Shown here piece by piece: positions 33,921-45,345 of a DNA stretch of 64,000 bases. A model generated the notes under the pieces. The model saw only the letters and a list, made by a program, of their open reading frames with translations. It was not told the origin of the DNA and ran no database searches. The translations under genes were made by a program, and so were the position numbers. The stretch's first letter is position 1. Each line of letters starts with the position of its first letter. The DNA is from Gonocerus acuteangulatus (lineage: Eukaryota > Arthropoda > Insecta > Hemiptera > Coreidae), in assembly GCA_946811695.1 (NCBI GenBank), contig OX328128.1, positions 72,477,503 to 72,541,502 of the forward strand. The letters are read 5' to 3'.

Positions 33921-35306
33921 CTGAAACGTCAGAAACGTACCAAAATGTTCACACTTTTCAAGAATTATTAAGAAAAAGCATTTAACTGTTCCTATCTTAA
34001 GCTTTCCAAAAACCACTAGTGATAAGAACTGGAATAGGCAAAGCTCACGAGAGTCGTTTTTTTTATTGTTTTTGTTTTTTACAGATTTTAAAAATAAACG
34101 AGTTTTTCATAAAACTAGGCAGGTCAAACGAGAATGAAGTTTGTCTAGAAGCTTTTGTTTAGAACGAACGGAAGTTTAGTATGAGAGTGTTTGAGTCACG
34201 CAGGAGTAGGATTTTAGAAAACGTCTATACTTTTTGGCAATTTAAGCGTCTAAATTGCACTTCTTTTTTATTTTAGATTGTAGAGGAGTAGGTATTTCAT
34301 TTTCTAACGGTAAAATTAGTTTATCAACGTAGCTGTTCTGGTACAATAAGAAGTATTAAATACAAAAATTTAACAGATGCTATTTCAAACATTCCGTGGT
34401 ATCTCCAGGGATAAAAACGGCACGGAAACGCGGTAAGATGAAGTTTTTTTTTGTTTTTTTTTAAAGTTCCCTTTGCCTCTTCCAAAACTACACTTTTATA
34501 CATCATTGTTCGTATAAATTAGTCACAAGTGGGAAACATTGTCAAGTCTAGCGTTCTATCACACATATGTTCCCACAAGTATCTTTCTTTAATCGTACCT
34601 CATCAAGTCACATTAACAAAATAATATCACAAAATACCTGTTCCTCGCCTGCGGGTCGCCGCCTGCCTCCAGCAGCATCTTGACTAACTTGGTGTTGCCT
34701 CTCTCCGCCGCCAAATGCATCGGACTTACACCAGAGCGATTCTTGGCGCTGGATTTGGCTCCTCTGCTCAGCATTAGCTCCACAAGTCTTGCGTCACCCT
34801 TTCCTACGGCCAGGTGGAGTGCCGTGTCGCCTGTCAGTGTCCGGGCGTTTACTGTTGCGCCGCCTTCGAGAAGTGTGTTGCAGGTTTCCACATGACCTAG
34901 AATTTTTTTTTTTTTTTTTCATCAGAACTTCCAGAAGCAACAAGAAATTTAAATTAATGGCATTTGTGAGAGAAAGTTTACAATAACATACTTATTTTTT
35001 ATTTATATTTATTTATCGCACCACATCTTTGGCGAAGTGTATTTTTTCGATACTTTTCAGTAGAGGGCGATGTAAAGCCCCCTCGATAGATTTTTTTTTT
35101 TTTTTAGTTTAATTTTAACGTTCATTTATAGTTGACACAGACTGTCATGCGAGGTTTTCTATAGGTTGCCACCCTTTTCTATTGAGAATAGGGCCGATGC
35201 AGTTTCTTTTCCCAAAGAAAAGCCATCATCCCAAGTGGGAATTGAACCCATGACCTTAGAGTGATACAGTTCTTCAACTCTACATCGATTGCACCAACAA
35301 CCACAA

Positions 35307-35363
<57 letters not shown>

Positions 35364-38300
35364 GTAAAGTTTTGCTATGGCTGTTTTTCCCCCTTGTAAC
35401 CCGTTATGTAGCATTACCCTAACATAAACGTATATTCTTTAAAAATATAGTTTTTTTGTTTTGTTTTTTTACATGTTTCTCAAAAGCGGGTTGTAAGTGA
35501 GTTCTCCCGATGAACGAACTTGACCTTTCGTTTGAAGAAAAATATTTTAAAATTGGCCCATTTTTTAAGAGCTAGATTGCGGACAGACAAATATTGCATA
35601 TACCTTTGACATGTCTCTTTTACAATTTCAGATTTGGACAACATAAGCATATTTTTTTTCTATATCAATGGAGGAAACGCGCTAAACTTACCTTGCCTAA
35701 CAGCGACATGTAGGGGTCTGTAGCGCATTCCACCACTGAAGTTGGGGTTTACACCGATCTTCATGAGCAGTTCGACTGTGCTTGAATTCCCCTTTTCTGC
35801 TGCAGCCTGAAGAGCTCTCGGGTCCAATTTGGCCCCTCCTTCGACCAATAGTTTCACCATTTCGTCTTCGCCCAATTCCGATGATTTGATAAGAGGTGTA
35901 GTATGGTTGGAGTCTTCCCAGTTGGGGTCTGCACCGTATGTCAAGAGAAGTTTGGCCTGTCTCGCTTGTCCTGATTCTGATAAATGGTTCAACAGCGTAC
36001 CTCTACAGACCAAAATAATATGAGGGTTATTGGAAATTATCAACATTAAAGGTCGTTAGCACTCATAAATGTCAAAGGTCAAAAAATGTTATATTTATAC
36101 AAAAATAAAAACTCCGGTTCACAGGAACTGTGTCATCTTATCGCGTTTCTTTCCTTATCCCTTATGACATTTGGAAATAAATACAAACAGCTATCAGTTT
36201 GTTTTGATCATTCGTGAAAAATGAAAACACTTGTCAAAATATAAAATGAAATCTCAAGGACAAACAAAACTTTAATTACTTACGAAACGTTTTTGTAGGA
36301 AATTTAGTAAGTTTTCGAATGTTGACCGCCCACTTACCACGATTTTCCAAACGTTTTAGAAGGAAATATACGTAAATCCTGAAACTTCTCATGTCTATAA
36401 GTTTTTTTTTTTTTTTTTTTTTTTCTAGTTCTAATTAACTTCAAATGTAACCAAAACTTAAATATCTTAGTTTGAATGAATGTCAAACACCTGGAATAAG
36501 TTGCAAGAGAATCCTCCGCTTCGAAGTACCCGAAACGAAAAATAATTAGGAAAATAGTTTCATTCACTTTTCTCGACAACAGTTTTTCGCCTTAAATAGA
36601 GCTTCATTCGAATCTCTACGTTACGAAAGCCTATAAAAAGTGTACCTGGATGCCTATAAACGCAAAGCCGTAAGCTCTTCGATGGTTTCCGGGCGAATTA
36701 CGCCGAAAAAAGTTTACCGGTGACCGGATTCGGCTGATTAACGAACATGCCCTTCTACATCAGAAAAAATCATTTTTGTTATTGAGGAGTAATTGTTGGA
36801 TATAATATATGGAAGCCGAGCCTATGTATATAATTTATTGAGTATTAAACACTTAAAATTCTGTTTATTGAATATAATGTATATGCATCTTACCCCTTTG
36901 ATCCAATAATCTGGTTTGGATCAACTCCCCTCTGTAGTAGTAAGGCAAAAGTGCTGAATCTCCTAGAATCGGCAGCCAGTTGAAGAGGACTTGAGTTTTC
37001 GGAGGTGAGTGCGTGTATATCTGCTCCTCTGCTGATGAGGAGTTCAGCTGTTGACGGATGCTCCTGTCGAGAACAGTAGTGGAGAGCCGTGAAACTGTAA
37101 ATTAAACAAAAATAGAATCACGCTTCAAAACTAGGCACGTCCCTTTGCAAGGTGGTTGGTTTGTACCACGTTCCTGAAGAATGTTCTCAAACGTACAGAT
37201 AGAAAATTTCACTTGCAAGGAGGAAGATCAACAATTTCCCTTGGACATAGGTTAAGTGAATAAAGATAAGAGAGTAGGTTGGCTGTCCAACATTGGAGAT
37301 CAATAGATCTGCAGAAGTAGTGTCTGCGTTATTCACGTGCCATGTGGATTGAACGACGCAAGACCGACGTAAATATTCACAAGCTGTTTAGAAAGCAGCA
37401 CATTGCTCATCTTAAATTGCATCTCCCCATATCCCCCTACGTTTTTCTAGTAAATCGGCCCACGTGCTAGACCTTAGAGGGGGGGGGGGAGTTGAAGGGA
37501 TAAAAGGATAAATAGTCCCGACTTACCAGTTGCGACACAGTTGCTTTAGTTCCCGAGTATAGGACCAGCTAAGCGGTCCCCACAGGCATGCCGCTCAAAT
37601 TCTTTCAACCCTTCCCAATCAATTATAAGCACTCTATCCAGCTCTCTCACGTGGATCTTATTTCTCATACTCTCGATATTTTATCTGTTTTATGATCTTT
37701 GTATAAGAAACGGTAATCTTGAAGTAAATTAAAAGCTTTGAAATTGAATTTCGATTCTCTAAAACAATTTCTTGCAATCTCGTCAGCTTCCGTCCTTGTT
37801 AATCGTCCGTCATGCAAGAACCCCGTTGCTTTAAGCTTCAATATATTGTATAAGACCAACATACACATATGATGAGAGAGTGTGAGAGACTGTGTGAGAG
37901 AGTGTGTCTGTTAATAAGACTCTACTTTTAAATATACTTCTAACGGTCGAAATGATTGTTTGATTGCAGCGCAACTTGCTATATATTGTGCGCACCTAAA
38001 GAGATAGATTTCTGCTGAAAAATTAATAAACAGCAAAATCGTTCTAATAGAAGTTGGGGTTTACTCCAGAAGAAAATTAAATGATAACTTAATTTTAGTC
38101 ATCTTTAATTACAAGTAGATAAGATTGTAACTGAATGTGCTTATTTTGTATGTAGATGAATGTTTTAATAAGGAATGCGGCATATGCTACCTTGTTCTTA
38201 GCTATGCAGTTCTTGCGTGCTCGAAATATTTTAGCATATTGAAACCTGTGTCCATAATATCCAAAAAATAGAGTATCTTGTGTTGTTATGTAATGTAAAA

Positions 38301-39434
38301 TAGTTACCCCTGCAAGTCCCGAGCATCAACATCCGCCCCGCTCTCCAATAGCACCTTGGCGATGCCAGTCAGTCCGTCGTCAGCAGCGAAGTGCAGCGGT
38401 GTTGCTCCGTTGACTTGTCGGACGTTCGGATCAGCGCCGTGTGACAGCAAGAGTCGGACGATGTTCTCTAGTCCCTTGCGACCTGACGCCCGGTGCAACG
38501 GAGTGCATTCGTTGCGGTCACGGGCATCCACATTCCCACCTAATTCAAGAAGGATACGCACCATGGGTTCACATCTGTTCTCCACCGCAGTTAGAAGTGG
38601 CGTCTCTTCTTCGCACCCTGACTTGCCGTCAACCATCAATCCCGCAAGGACTAAACTCAAAGCAGCTATACGGCTTTTTCTGTTGACAGCTTCGTGCAGA
38701 AGAGAAGAAGAGTCTGTACAGTATTTCTGCATGATTGTTCTGATGAATGAGGCATTACCATTCTCTGCTGCAGCATATATCGGAGTATACCCTTGCCTGT
38801 TAGTTGCTAAGTTGTCTAGTCCAATCGAAAGCAAATAGTCAATGAGATCAGTGTATCCTGCTTCCGCTGCTCTGTGCATTAGACTATTTCTACCTTTGTC
38901 TGTTGTGTGAACGTTAGCTCCATGTTCGACAAGAAGTTCCATCATTGCGATATTCCTCGATTCTAATGCGCACCACAGCGGCGTCACTCTCCTGCGGTTT
39001 CTTCCTTCAATATTCGCGCCACAATCCAGAAGTGCTCCGGCAGCGTTGATGTTCCTTTTGTTCACCGCGTGGTGCAGAAGTGTCTGCCCGTGGCCAGTGA
39101 CAGCGTTGAGGTCTGCACCGAAAGCTGCCAGCAGCTCTATCATAGGCCTGTCGTCGTTGTTAGTCGCGCGCATTAGTGGACTCATACCGCTTCTGTCTTT
39201 GACGTCCGGTGGCACTCCAATCTTCAGTAACGAGTGGACGTCTTTTCTGTTCCCGTTCTTCACCGCGTGATGGATGAGAACCCTTGCTGAAATGCCTTGA
39301 AGAGAAAACGGGTTAAATATCTCATTCTCTTGCGTTTCGTCGCTAGAATTCTCAGCATCGGGTCTCTCCAAGTCAGTTCGAATTTCAAGGAGCTTTGTAC
39401 CTGAGTCGGCGAGGAGTTGAAGGAAGTTATCCAT
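33782..39434 (-). CDS. Ankyrin-repeat protein 2 (678 aa, 5 coding exons)
   Basis: Join, minus strand: 39434-38308, 37094-36894, 36002-35692, 34896-34638, 33920-33782. Total 2037 nt, in frame from ATG to TGA across every junction. After about 60 acidic N-terminal residues (SSDETQENE) nearly everything is ankyrin repeats, about 18, with GMSPLMRATNNDD, GQTLLHHAVNKRN, NECTPLHRASGRKG and GDTALHLAVGKGD. The C-terminus is polar and ends SDSEPEIG. No signal peptide with this start, no membrane segment, no enzyme domain. An in-frame upstream Met would add a hydrophobic leader, but an acceptor (TTTTTGTCTGTTATAG) lies 8 bases before the chosen ATG, so that leader is probably intron. The partner is unknown. 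Confidence 0.9.
34638..34896 (-). CDS. Ankyrin gene 2, exon 4
   Basis: Acceptor TTCTAG ends at 34897 and donor GTATTT begins at 34637. 259 nt, phase 1 in and phase 2 out. It holds two full repeats and parts of two more. More GC-rich than its surroundings. Confidence 0.9.
35107..35360 (-). repeat. SINE-A degenerate copy and (AT)n array
   Basis: GGTTCAATTCCCACTTGGG in minus sense marks the B box at about 35235-35250. The (AT)n array follows at 35308-35360. In intron 3 of ankyrin gene 2. Confidence 0.7.
35692..36002 (-). CDS. Ankyrin gene 2, exon 3
   Basis: Acceptor GTCTGTAG ends at 36003. A second AG two bases on would break the frame, so the first is used. Donor GTAAGT begins at 35691. 311 nt, phase 2 in and phase 1 out. 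About three repeats. Confidence 0.9.
36105..36780 (+). repeat. DR-A copy in intron 2 of ankyrin gene 2
   Basis: It has AGGAACTGTGTCATCTTATC at the left, GTAACCAAAACTTAAATATC in the middle and GTGACCGGATTCGGCTG at the right. Confidence 0.7.
36894..37094 (-). CDS. Ankyrin gene 2, exon 2
   Basis: Acceptor AATTTACAG ends at 37095 and donor GTAAG begins at 36893. 201 nt, phase 2 in and out, a symmetric exon of two repeats (FTALHYCSRQEHPS, SPLQLAADSRRFS) that could be skipped without a frameshift. Confidence 0.9.
37095..38307. other. Intron 1 of ankyrin gene 2
   Basis: It has a purine-run GGGGGGGGG near 37480 and a (GA/GT) stretch near 37875. A minus-strand open frame at 37868-37665 (68 codons, with LTRTEADEIARNCFRES and LLQDYRFLYKDHKT) looks more protein-like than its surroundings, but I do not recognise it and it has no clear acceptor. 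Confidence 0.45.
38308..39434 (-). CDS. Ankyrin gene 2, exon 1 (coding part)
   Basis: 1127 nt from ATG (39434-39432) to donor GTAACT at 38307, phase 2 out. It encodes the acidic N-terminus and about 10 repeats, the longest single run in the gene. The exon extends 8 bases upstream to an acceptor, so at least one untranslated exon lies to the right. Confidence 0.9.
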
Positions 39435-39885
39435 TTTCGTACCTATAACAGACAAAAATAAAACCATAAAACAACAAACAAACATTATTGATCATAAAAA
39501 ATAACCATTCCAAATACCTCCAAAGACGTCGGAAAAATATATAATGTTCTGTAGCGGACTATTATTTAAGAAAACAAATATACAAATTCCACAATTTTAT
39601 CAAACCTCAACTTATTTCATGTCCTATCTGGCGCATAATCAGCAACACATACCTAATATTATATTGTTGATCACTTTTTAAAAAGTCCGTCACGCAGTAG
39701 CTGCAAAACTAAGCTCATTTATTAGCGGTTTGATTTAGTTGACTAATTATTGACCAGTTTGCTTAAAATAACTAATACGTAAATATAAACTGTTACCTTT
39801 TAGCGCGTTTTTCTGTTTCTCCATAGGGAGGAAAACAGCTTATAAGGTTGACCTCATGACGCAGTGCCGACTATTTTACTATTTT
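39435..39885. other. 5' flank or intron of ankyrin gene 2
   Basis: About 39668-39710 carries AAAAAGTCCGTCACGCAG, inverted relative to 56400-56445. About 39805-39870 is an inverted copy of the motif at 20800-20910. No promoter element can be defended. Confidence 0.4.
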
Positions 39886-39888
39886 TTC

Positions 39889-40070
39889 GGGTACCCGATG
39901 GCCGTGTATACTACGTGTAAGGGTTCGATTCCCACTAGGGTTTATAGCATTTCTTAAAAAAAAAAAAAAAAAAAAATACGCATCATCCCTAACCCCGTTA
40001 CAAAAGGGTGTTAACCTAAAGATAACCCTTCCCAAAAATCTGTATAAGTGGATGTTAAAATTTAAATAAA
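39889..40070 (+). repeat. SINE-A copy, plus orientation
   Basis: Head ACCCGATGGCCGTGTATAC, B box GGTTCGATTCC at 39922-39932, an A21 run, then GGTTATC-type body in reverse (AACCTAAAGATAACCCTTCC). Confidence 0.75.
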
Positions 40071-40558
40071 TTTTTTCGAATACATCAATCATTTATTTGT
40101 TAACAACTCAGAAAAAAATAGTTCCTAAGTAAACCCCAATTTCTGGTGGATTTTGTTTAAATTACCTTTATCAATTGTAGAGCGCGATTTTTCTTTGAGG
40201 GGGTTTCGTTTGGAAGCTAATATTATACTCTTCACGGGCTAATTAGTAATTTGCGTCCAGAGTAAATCGAGGTATAAAAAAAAAAAATTAGTTAATCGTG
40301 TTACGTGATGCCGCTTTCCTAGTTTTGTGGCGAAAAAATATCAAAATTGTGGATGCTAACGTGTTAACAGACACATACACACATATAAATATTTTAACTA
40401 TTCCATTTTCCGTGTCTAATAGGTAGGTTCGAAAATTGAAACATTCTTTTTTTATTGAGAGGAGATCGTTGACCGTTGATGATGCAAGGTAGGGATTGTC
40501 GGGGTTCGGTCACTGCTGCTTAATAAAACTACATTTTTTCATAAAAATGGTTTTATTG

Positions 40559-40600
40559 TGCCGACGTTTCGGCTTGAACTTCAAGCCTTCATCAGGGCTG
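40559..40600 (-). ncRNA. Hammerhead-like motif, left arm
   Basis: On the minus strand: CTGATGA (40595-40589), stem AGGCTTGA/TTCAAGCC, GAAA, CGTC, GGCA. The compensated loop differs from the 28402 copy (AGT for ATC). Same extra A after the core. Confidence 0.6.
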
Positions 40601-40636
40601 TAAAAAACAAGTAGGACGGATGTAGTACTGAAATAT

Positions 40637-40690
<54 letters not shown>

Positions 40691-40735
40691 GTGTGTGTAT
40701 ATTTCAGTACTACATCCGTCCTACTTGTTTTTTAC

Positions 40736-40776
40736 AGCCCTGATGAAGGCTTGAAGTTCAAGCCGAAACGTCGGCA
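40736..40776 (+). ncRNA. Hammerhead-like motif, right arm
   Basis: CTGATGA at 40740-40746, stem GGCTTGA with TCAAGCC, GAAA, CGTC, GGC. It is the mirror of the motif in the left arm. Confidence 0.6.
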
Positions 40777-40859
40777 CAATAAAACCATTTTTATGAAAAA
40801 ATGTAGTTTTATTAAGCAGCAGTGACCGAACCCCGACAATTCTTTTTTTATGTGCTCAC

Positions 40860-41560
40860 ATTTAACCATGGTCACTTAAATGTCATCTTGGTCTTTCCCC
40901 CTTCCCTAGGCAATTTTCAGTGCTGAAGAAGGCTGCCAAAGTGCAGCCTTAACGTGCAATATAGATTTGCCCTTGAAGATCTGACTTTTTTTTTTCTCTT
41001 AGTAGAATCCCAACCATCACACGACTTCGCATAACCCCAACGGCTAACTATCTCCGTCTCTTCCTTTAGACCATTCCTAAAATATTTATTTCATTAATAA
41101 ATGTTTTGGAGATGGTGAAAGATTGTATTCATACAAGGTAGGTTAAGCCTTCCAAATTAAATACCTTTCATACGTGCCTCCCTTCCATGATCACCTAACT
41201 TTTATGACACCTCTCTCCGACCACCCTTAACTTAACGAGTGGTCAACACTGCTCACAGCCTACCCGCTGCTTTTTTCAAACTTACCACGATCCACCAAAT
41301 TCAGAAATTATTGCATATCCGTGTGGCATAGCTGTCTTCGGTAAGTCTATTTTCATCCTATTCCTTTCACTTTTTATATATTTCTATGTTACCCATTTAA
41401 GTTTTAAATCTGTATTAATCTGCTTCTAATTTAAGCTCTAGCTATAACACACAATTACCAAATGTATCATTCATCCTCGTCCACGTAATTAAGATATCGC
41501 GAACTGACTAAATCTTACCTTTGCGATTCCAACGGTTAATGATCTCCTCTCAATGACTTC
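40860..41560 (+). mobile_element. Second Penelope-like 3' remnant
   Basis: CTGAAGAAGGCTGCCAAAGT then GCAGCCTTAACGTG at about 40922-40956 is a decayed hammerhead-like motif (GAAA changed to TTAA). The following sequence (CGTGCCTCCCTTCCAT, TTTTATGACACC) is like 27920-27965, and AACGGTTAATGATCTCCTCTC (about 41530) is like the left-arm extension of the palindromic unit. Confidence 0.6.
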
Positions 41561-42016
41561 TAAATTTTGTATTTTATTCCTATTGCAACGTTTCAGACTT
41601 CCTTGTCCTTCTTGACGCATAATTCTGTAATTTCACATATTTTATGTAATATTAGTTAGCATAAAATTGATCACGTTATATTGAAATATACTAACAATAT
41701 AAAAATAGTATTAGTGAACATAATCAAATACCAACCGACTCCCAGCACCTGTGATAATTAAATATTGTATTCAATCATTAGATAATATTATTATCAAGCC
41801 ATACTTTCAATTAATTATAGCTAATGAGACTGGCAGTGTAGTTTAAAATAAATGGATTCAAATTCTAAACATATCATTTATTTCTTTGATTTTATGAGGC
41901 CTCTCTACATGAGAGATTTTGCATACTGAGCGTCTATTCGTATTTTAGTAGCATTTGCATTATAGACCGATAGTCGCACATAATATCCAACATATAGCAG
42001 CTACAGTTAAGTTTTG

Positions 42017-42802
42017 GGGTCTTTTTGCGAAGACCACATCCAGTTACTTTTGAAGTAGCAGTAGTGATTTATAACAGTTACTCGTACTCGCTGATAAGCT
42101 TACTGATTAGCTTATAGGTTCTTTGCTGGTTATCTACTACTTCTTGACTCGTTATCTACGGTTATAATTCATATTAGATAATGGCAAGCAATATTTATTA
42201 ATAAAAAGGTTAATATGATCAAAATCCATTCTCTCAACTATGAAATAAGTTATTAAGCTTTAAAGTTGACTGTTTTGCAGGTTATGAAGGATAACAAACA
42301 ACGTTATTTGTAAACAAACATATTTTATTCCTTTTCTCTCTCTCTTTTTTGGATATTTTACATTTATTAGGCATTACATGCTATGCGTTTCCGCTCGCTA
42401 CGCTACGCTCCGCTCGCTCAAGAAAATATCAAAACCCTAGTCAATCCAACTCCCAATTAATAGAATTATATTAATTGTAGCGACTCTAGTCTATCCAACT
42501 CGCTAAAATTAATAGGATTCCATTAATTTTTCCCAGTAAGAAACCAATCCCTTTTACTTTGTCAGGAACATCGCGAACTAATTGTAAAAGACTCATTTTT
42601 CTCACAAACATAAGCAGAGCTTTTTCTTAAACAAAAGCTAATTCACTGTTGAAGGTTACTTTACTCCCAGCAAGAACGAATGCAATTCGTCATCCAATCC
42701 TCCAATAGGAAGGCAAAGGAGTTATGCGCATGCGCTAAATCACTGATACAATCACTACTGCTACTTCAAAAGTAACTGGATGTGGTCTTCGCAAAAAGAC
42801 CC
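42017..42802. mobile_element. TIR element with 8-bp duplication (786 bp)
   Basis: It starts GGGTCTTTTTGCGAAGACCA and ends with the reverse complement; the perfect inverted repeat is about 53 bases. A perfect 8-base duplication AAGTTTTG lies at 42009-42016 and 42803-42810. The interior has the GCGTTTCCGCTCGCT core at about 42384 and GCGCATGCGC at 42726-42735. No transposase. The 8-bp duplication suggests hAT or a similar superfamily. Confidence 0.85.
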
Positions 42803-42810
42803 AAGTTTTG

Positions 42811-44020
42811 TTAAAAATGTTGCTTGGCACTATTTTGCCCCGATCCCTTCATAAGAACTATAATAAGGACTATAAGAAAGAAACGCTACCGCCCCTATTG
42901 GTAACCGCACCAACTTCAATTTTAGAACTATCATCAAATATATCTGTGGCCAACTGTCGACAATACATCATAAAAAAAAACTTGCTGAATTTTGCCTGAG
43001 AGGTATGACTAGGACTCACCTGGAATGTCTGGTGGCGAAACACAGACTGCTAGAGCACGAGGAATGGAAGATCAATACTTCCAAGTAGGCGGAGTCTGGA
43101 CACATATTCCCTCCAGAATATGAACAGCATGGAATTGAATTCAATGTGGCATTCTTTCCATCATGTTTATAATCAGATACAATAGATTCCTTTTATAATA
43201 ATATCCAAGGGACTCGTATATATATATTAACGGATCTCACAATAACCAAAACAGATAAAAAGTACAGCCTCAAAAAAGAAAAACAAAACTGCAACATCTT
43301 AGCTCGTTTCCGTTCATGTCCCTAGAGACATTTTTAAATGAATAGAAACACTTATTAGATTGTTTTTATATTTCGTCAAAACTGTAAACGCCTGCAAAAA
43401 TGAAATATCGAAGAGAAACACGATTTTATGCAGCACAAGAGGAAACTGACAGTATCCTGTGCGGAAATGACTCTTTCCTACTTCCCAAAGTTTGTTCTAG
43501 GAAAACACTATTACTAATACGTGTCTCATTTTCTTACCATGTTTTACTGAAATACTCATTTCACTATTATACGCTATGAAAAAAAATCTTCTAATTAAAA
43601 ATTGAGGTAAACCGAGCCAAAAAGAAAGCAAAAAAAAAAAAGTTTCAACGATGGAAGACAACTTATTCGAATTTTAAGATCCGAAGAGATCATCATATAG
43701 AAAAGTACTTTTGAATGGTTATTTTCTTTTTAATTTTTTTTTAAATTTTTGTGTTAACGCTTCATAGCGATGTACACCTTACATTTTTTTATATATATAT
43801 TACATTATTGTCTACATTTTTACATTGTGTATATATTATTAAATTATATTATGTTACGTTATTGTGTATATATTTATATAGTTTATATATTATTACATTA
43901 TATTAAATTACGTAATTGTCTATACTTAAATCATGTTTATATTTTTACATTATATTACGTTATTGTCTATATATGTACATTCTGTAGATATAATTAAGGC
44001 CTAATACAATTATACAATAA
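42811..44020. other. No gene; partial DR-A and TA-rich tract
   Basis: 43255-43420 is a partial DR-A copy. 43770-43990 is a TA-rich tract with ACATTAT/TATTACATT words that gives a spurious Tyr/Ile-rich frame. Nothing else recognised. Confidence 0.45.
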
Positions 44021-44199
44021 GGGGTCTCCCCTGGTCTAGTGGCTAGTGCCTTGGATTCATAAGCGGGAGATGGTGGGTTCGATCCCCACCGGCGCCAGGA
44101 ATTTTCTCATCCCACGGCTCGTTGGAAAAATTCCTCGCTGCACCCTGGGTGTCGGCGCTAACGGCCCAGATTTGTCAAAGCGCCGTAAAAGAAAAAAAA
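44021..44199 (+). repeat. SINE-C, complete, tRNA-derived
   Basis: The tRNA-like head has an A box at TGGTCTAGTGGCTAGTGCC and a B box GGTTCGATCCC, then a body with CTCATCCCACGGCTCG and a tail GGCGCTAACGGCCCAG...AAGCGCCGTAAAAG, then A8. Near-duplicate flanks TACAATAA and CACAATAA. Confidence 0.85.
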
Positions 44200-45345
44200 A
44201 TACACAATAAATACTATGCATGTATACAGTTATATTAATGTGAATGGTTACTGTTCACTAACAGTCCAGGCAACGAATGCTTAAAAACAGCTATAGGTGG
44301 AAATTTTTGGAACACAATTTTGGACTTCGTAACTTTGTTTGGGCTGGGTAGGAGGTGAACATATCAAAAGTCCTCGCCCGTAGCCTTTGAGCCGGGGGGA
44401 GGGGGGGGGGGGTTTAGAAGGTCCCATTTTTCGGATTTTCACGTATATCTCGGAAACCCTGCGTCCTAGCAACATGACTATTCTATAACAAATAAAAGCT
44501 GATAAAATTTCCTACAAATTCTATAAAGTTTTTCGAGATATCTTTAGTTTTCGAAATATCTGCCCTTGAAAGTCTGTCATTTTGGGAAAAAACACACTTT
44601 GTTCTATTCTCGACCGGATATCTCTTCAACGATGAACCCAAAAAATAAATGTGGGCTATAGGGTTGTAGAGCATTCTATTCGCTTCAAGAATATATATAA
44701 CTTTACTATTTTATGTATTTTCCTTCAAACGTGAAAACAGTTTTAATGTTCATCGTGACATCTGGCGACAACTGTCGACCAATGAACCTTTCGATTTCTC
44801 ACCATTTCCAGTCAATGTATTGTCCAAAATATACTCCATTATGTAAATATAGTGAGTACTGGAAGTATAAATAGCGGAAAATATATAATTTTGGGCCCAC
44901 TCACCAGTTATTCAAACTCAATTAGATAAGATATTTTTTATTATATTGACAATGGTTTTGCTAAGACCATGTGAGTGCGTATATAACGTTTGAAAGAAAA
45001 TACATAAAATAGTAAAGTTATATATATTCTTGAAGCGAATGGAATGCTCTACAACCCTATAACCTCTATTTTATTATTTTGGTACATCGTTGAAGAGTTA
45101 TTCGGTCAAAACGGGGAAAAAATATGCGGCAAAAGTGTTTTCCTCCAAAATGACAGACTTTCAAGAGCGGATATTTCGAAAACTAAAAATATCTAGAATA
45201 GTCATGTTGCTAGGACGCAGGGTTTCCGAAATATAAGTGAAAACCCGAAAAATGGGACCTTCTAACCCCCCCCCCCTCCCCCTCCGCTCATAGGCTACGG
45301 ATGAGGACTTTTGATATGTTCACCTCCTACCCAGCCCAAACAAAG

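Larger units (their letters stand above)
40456..40838. mobile_element. Palindromic Penelope-derived insertion with 13-bp target duplication
   Basis: Arms of about 146 bases (40495-40640 and 40694-40840) are almost perfect inverse copies around a 50-base (AT)n centre. Each arm equals the 3' part of the Penelope-like element at 28350-28514, including a hammerhead-like motif, AATAAA and CGAACCCCGACAAT. A perfect 13-base direct repeat ATTCTTTTTTTAT flanks the unit (40443-40455 and 40839-40851, sharing two bases with the right arm). No coding capacity. The left arm extends further (GCATCATCAACGGTCAACG in minus sense). Confidence 0.82.

Noticed and set aside
38356..39270. Plus-strand frames opposite ankyrin gene 2 exon 1
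   Set aside because: Antisense shadows for the same reason.
38304..39485. Ankyrin gene 2 starting at an upstream Met with a hydrophobic leader (MFVCCFMVLFLSVIG)
   Set aside because: A good acceptor lies between that Met and the ATG at 39434, so the hydrophobic stretch is most likely translated intron. Kept as an alternative only.
43770..43997. 75-codon Tyr/Ile/Leu-rich frame as a membrane protein
   Set aside because: It derives from a TA-rich repeated tract, without splice signals or homology.
44021..44095. Functional tRNA gene
   Set aside because: A and B boxes are present, but the sequence runs into a SINE body and A tail, and its tail recurs elsewhere without the head.
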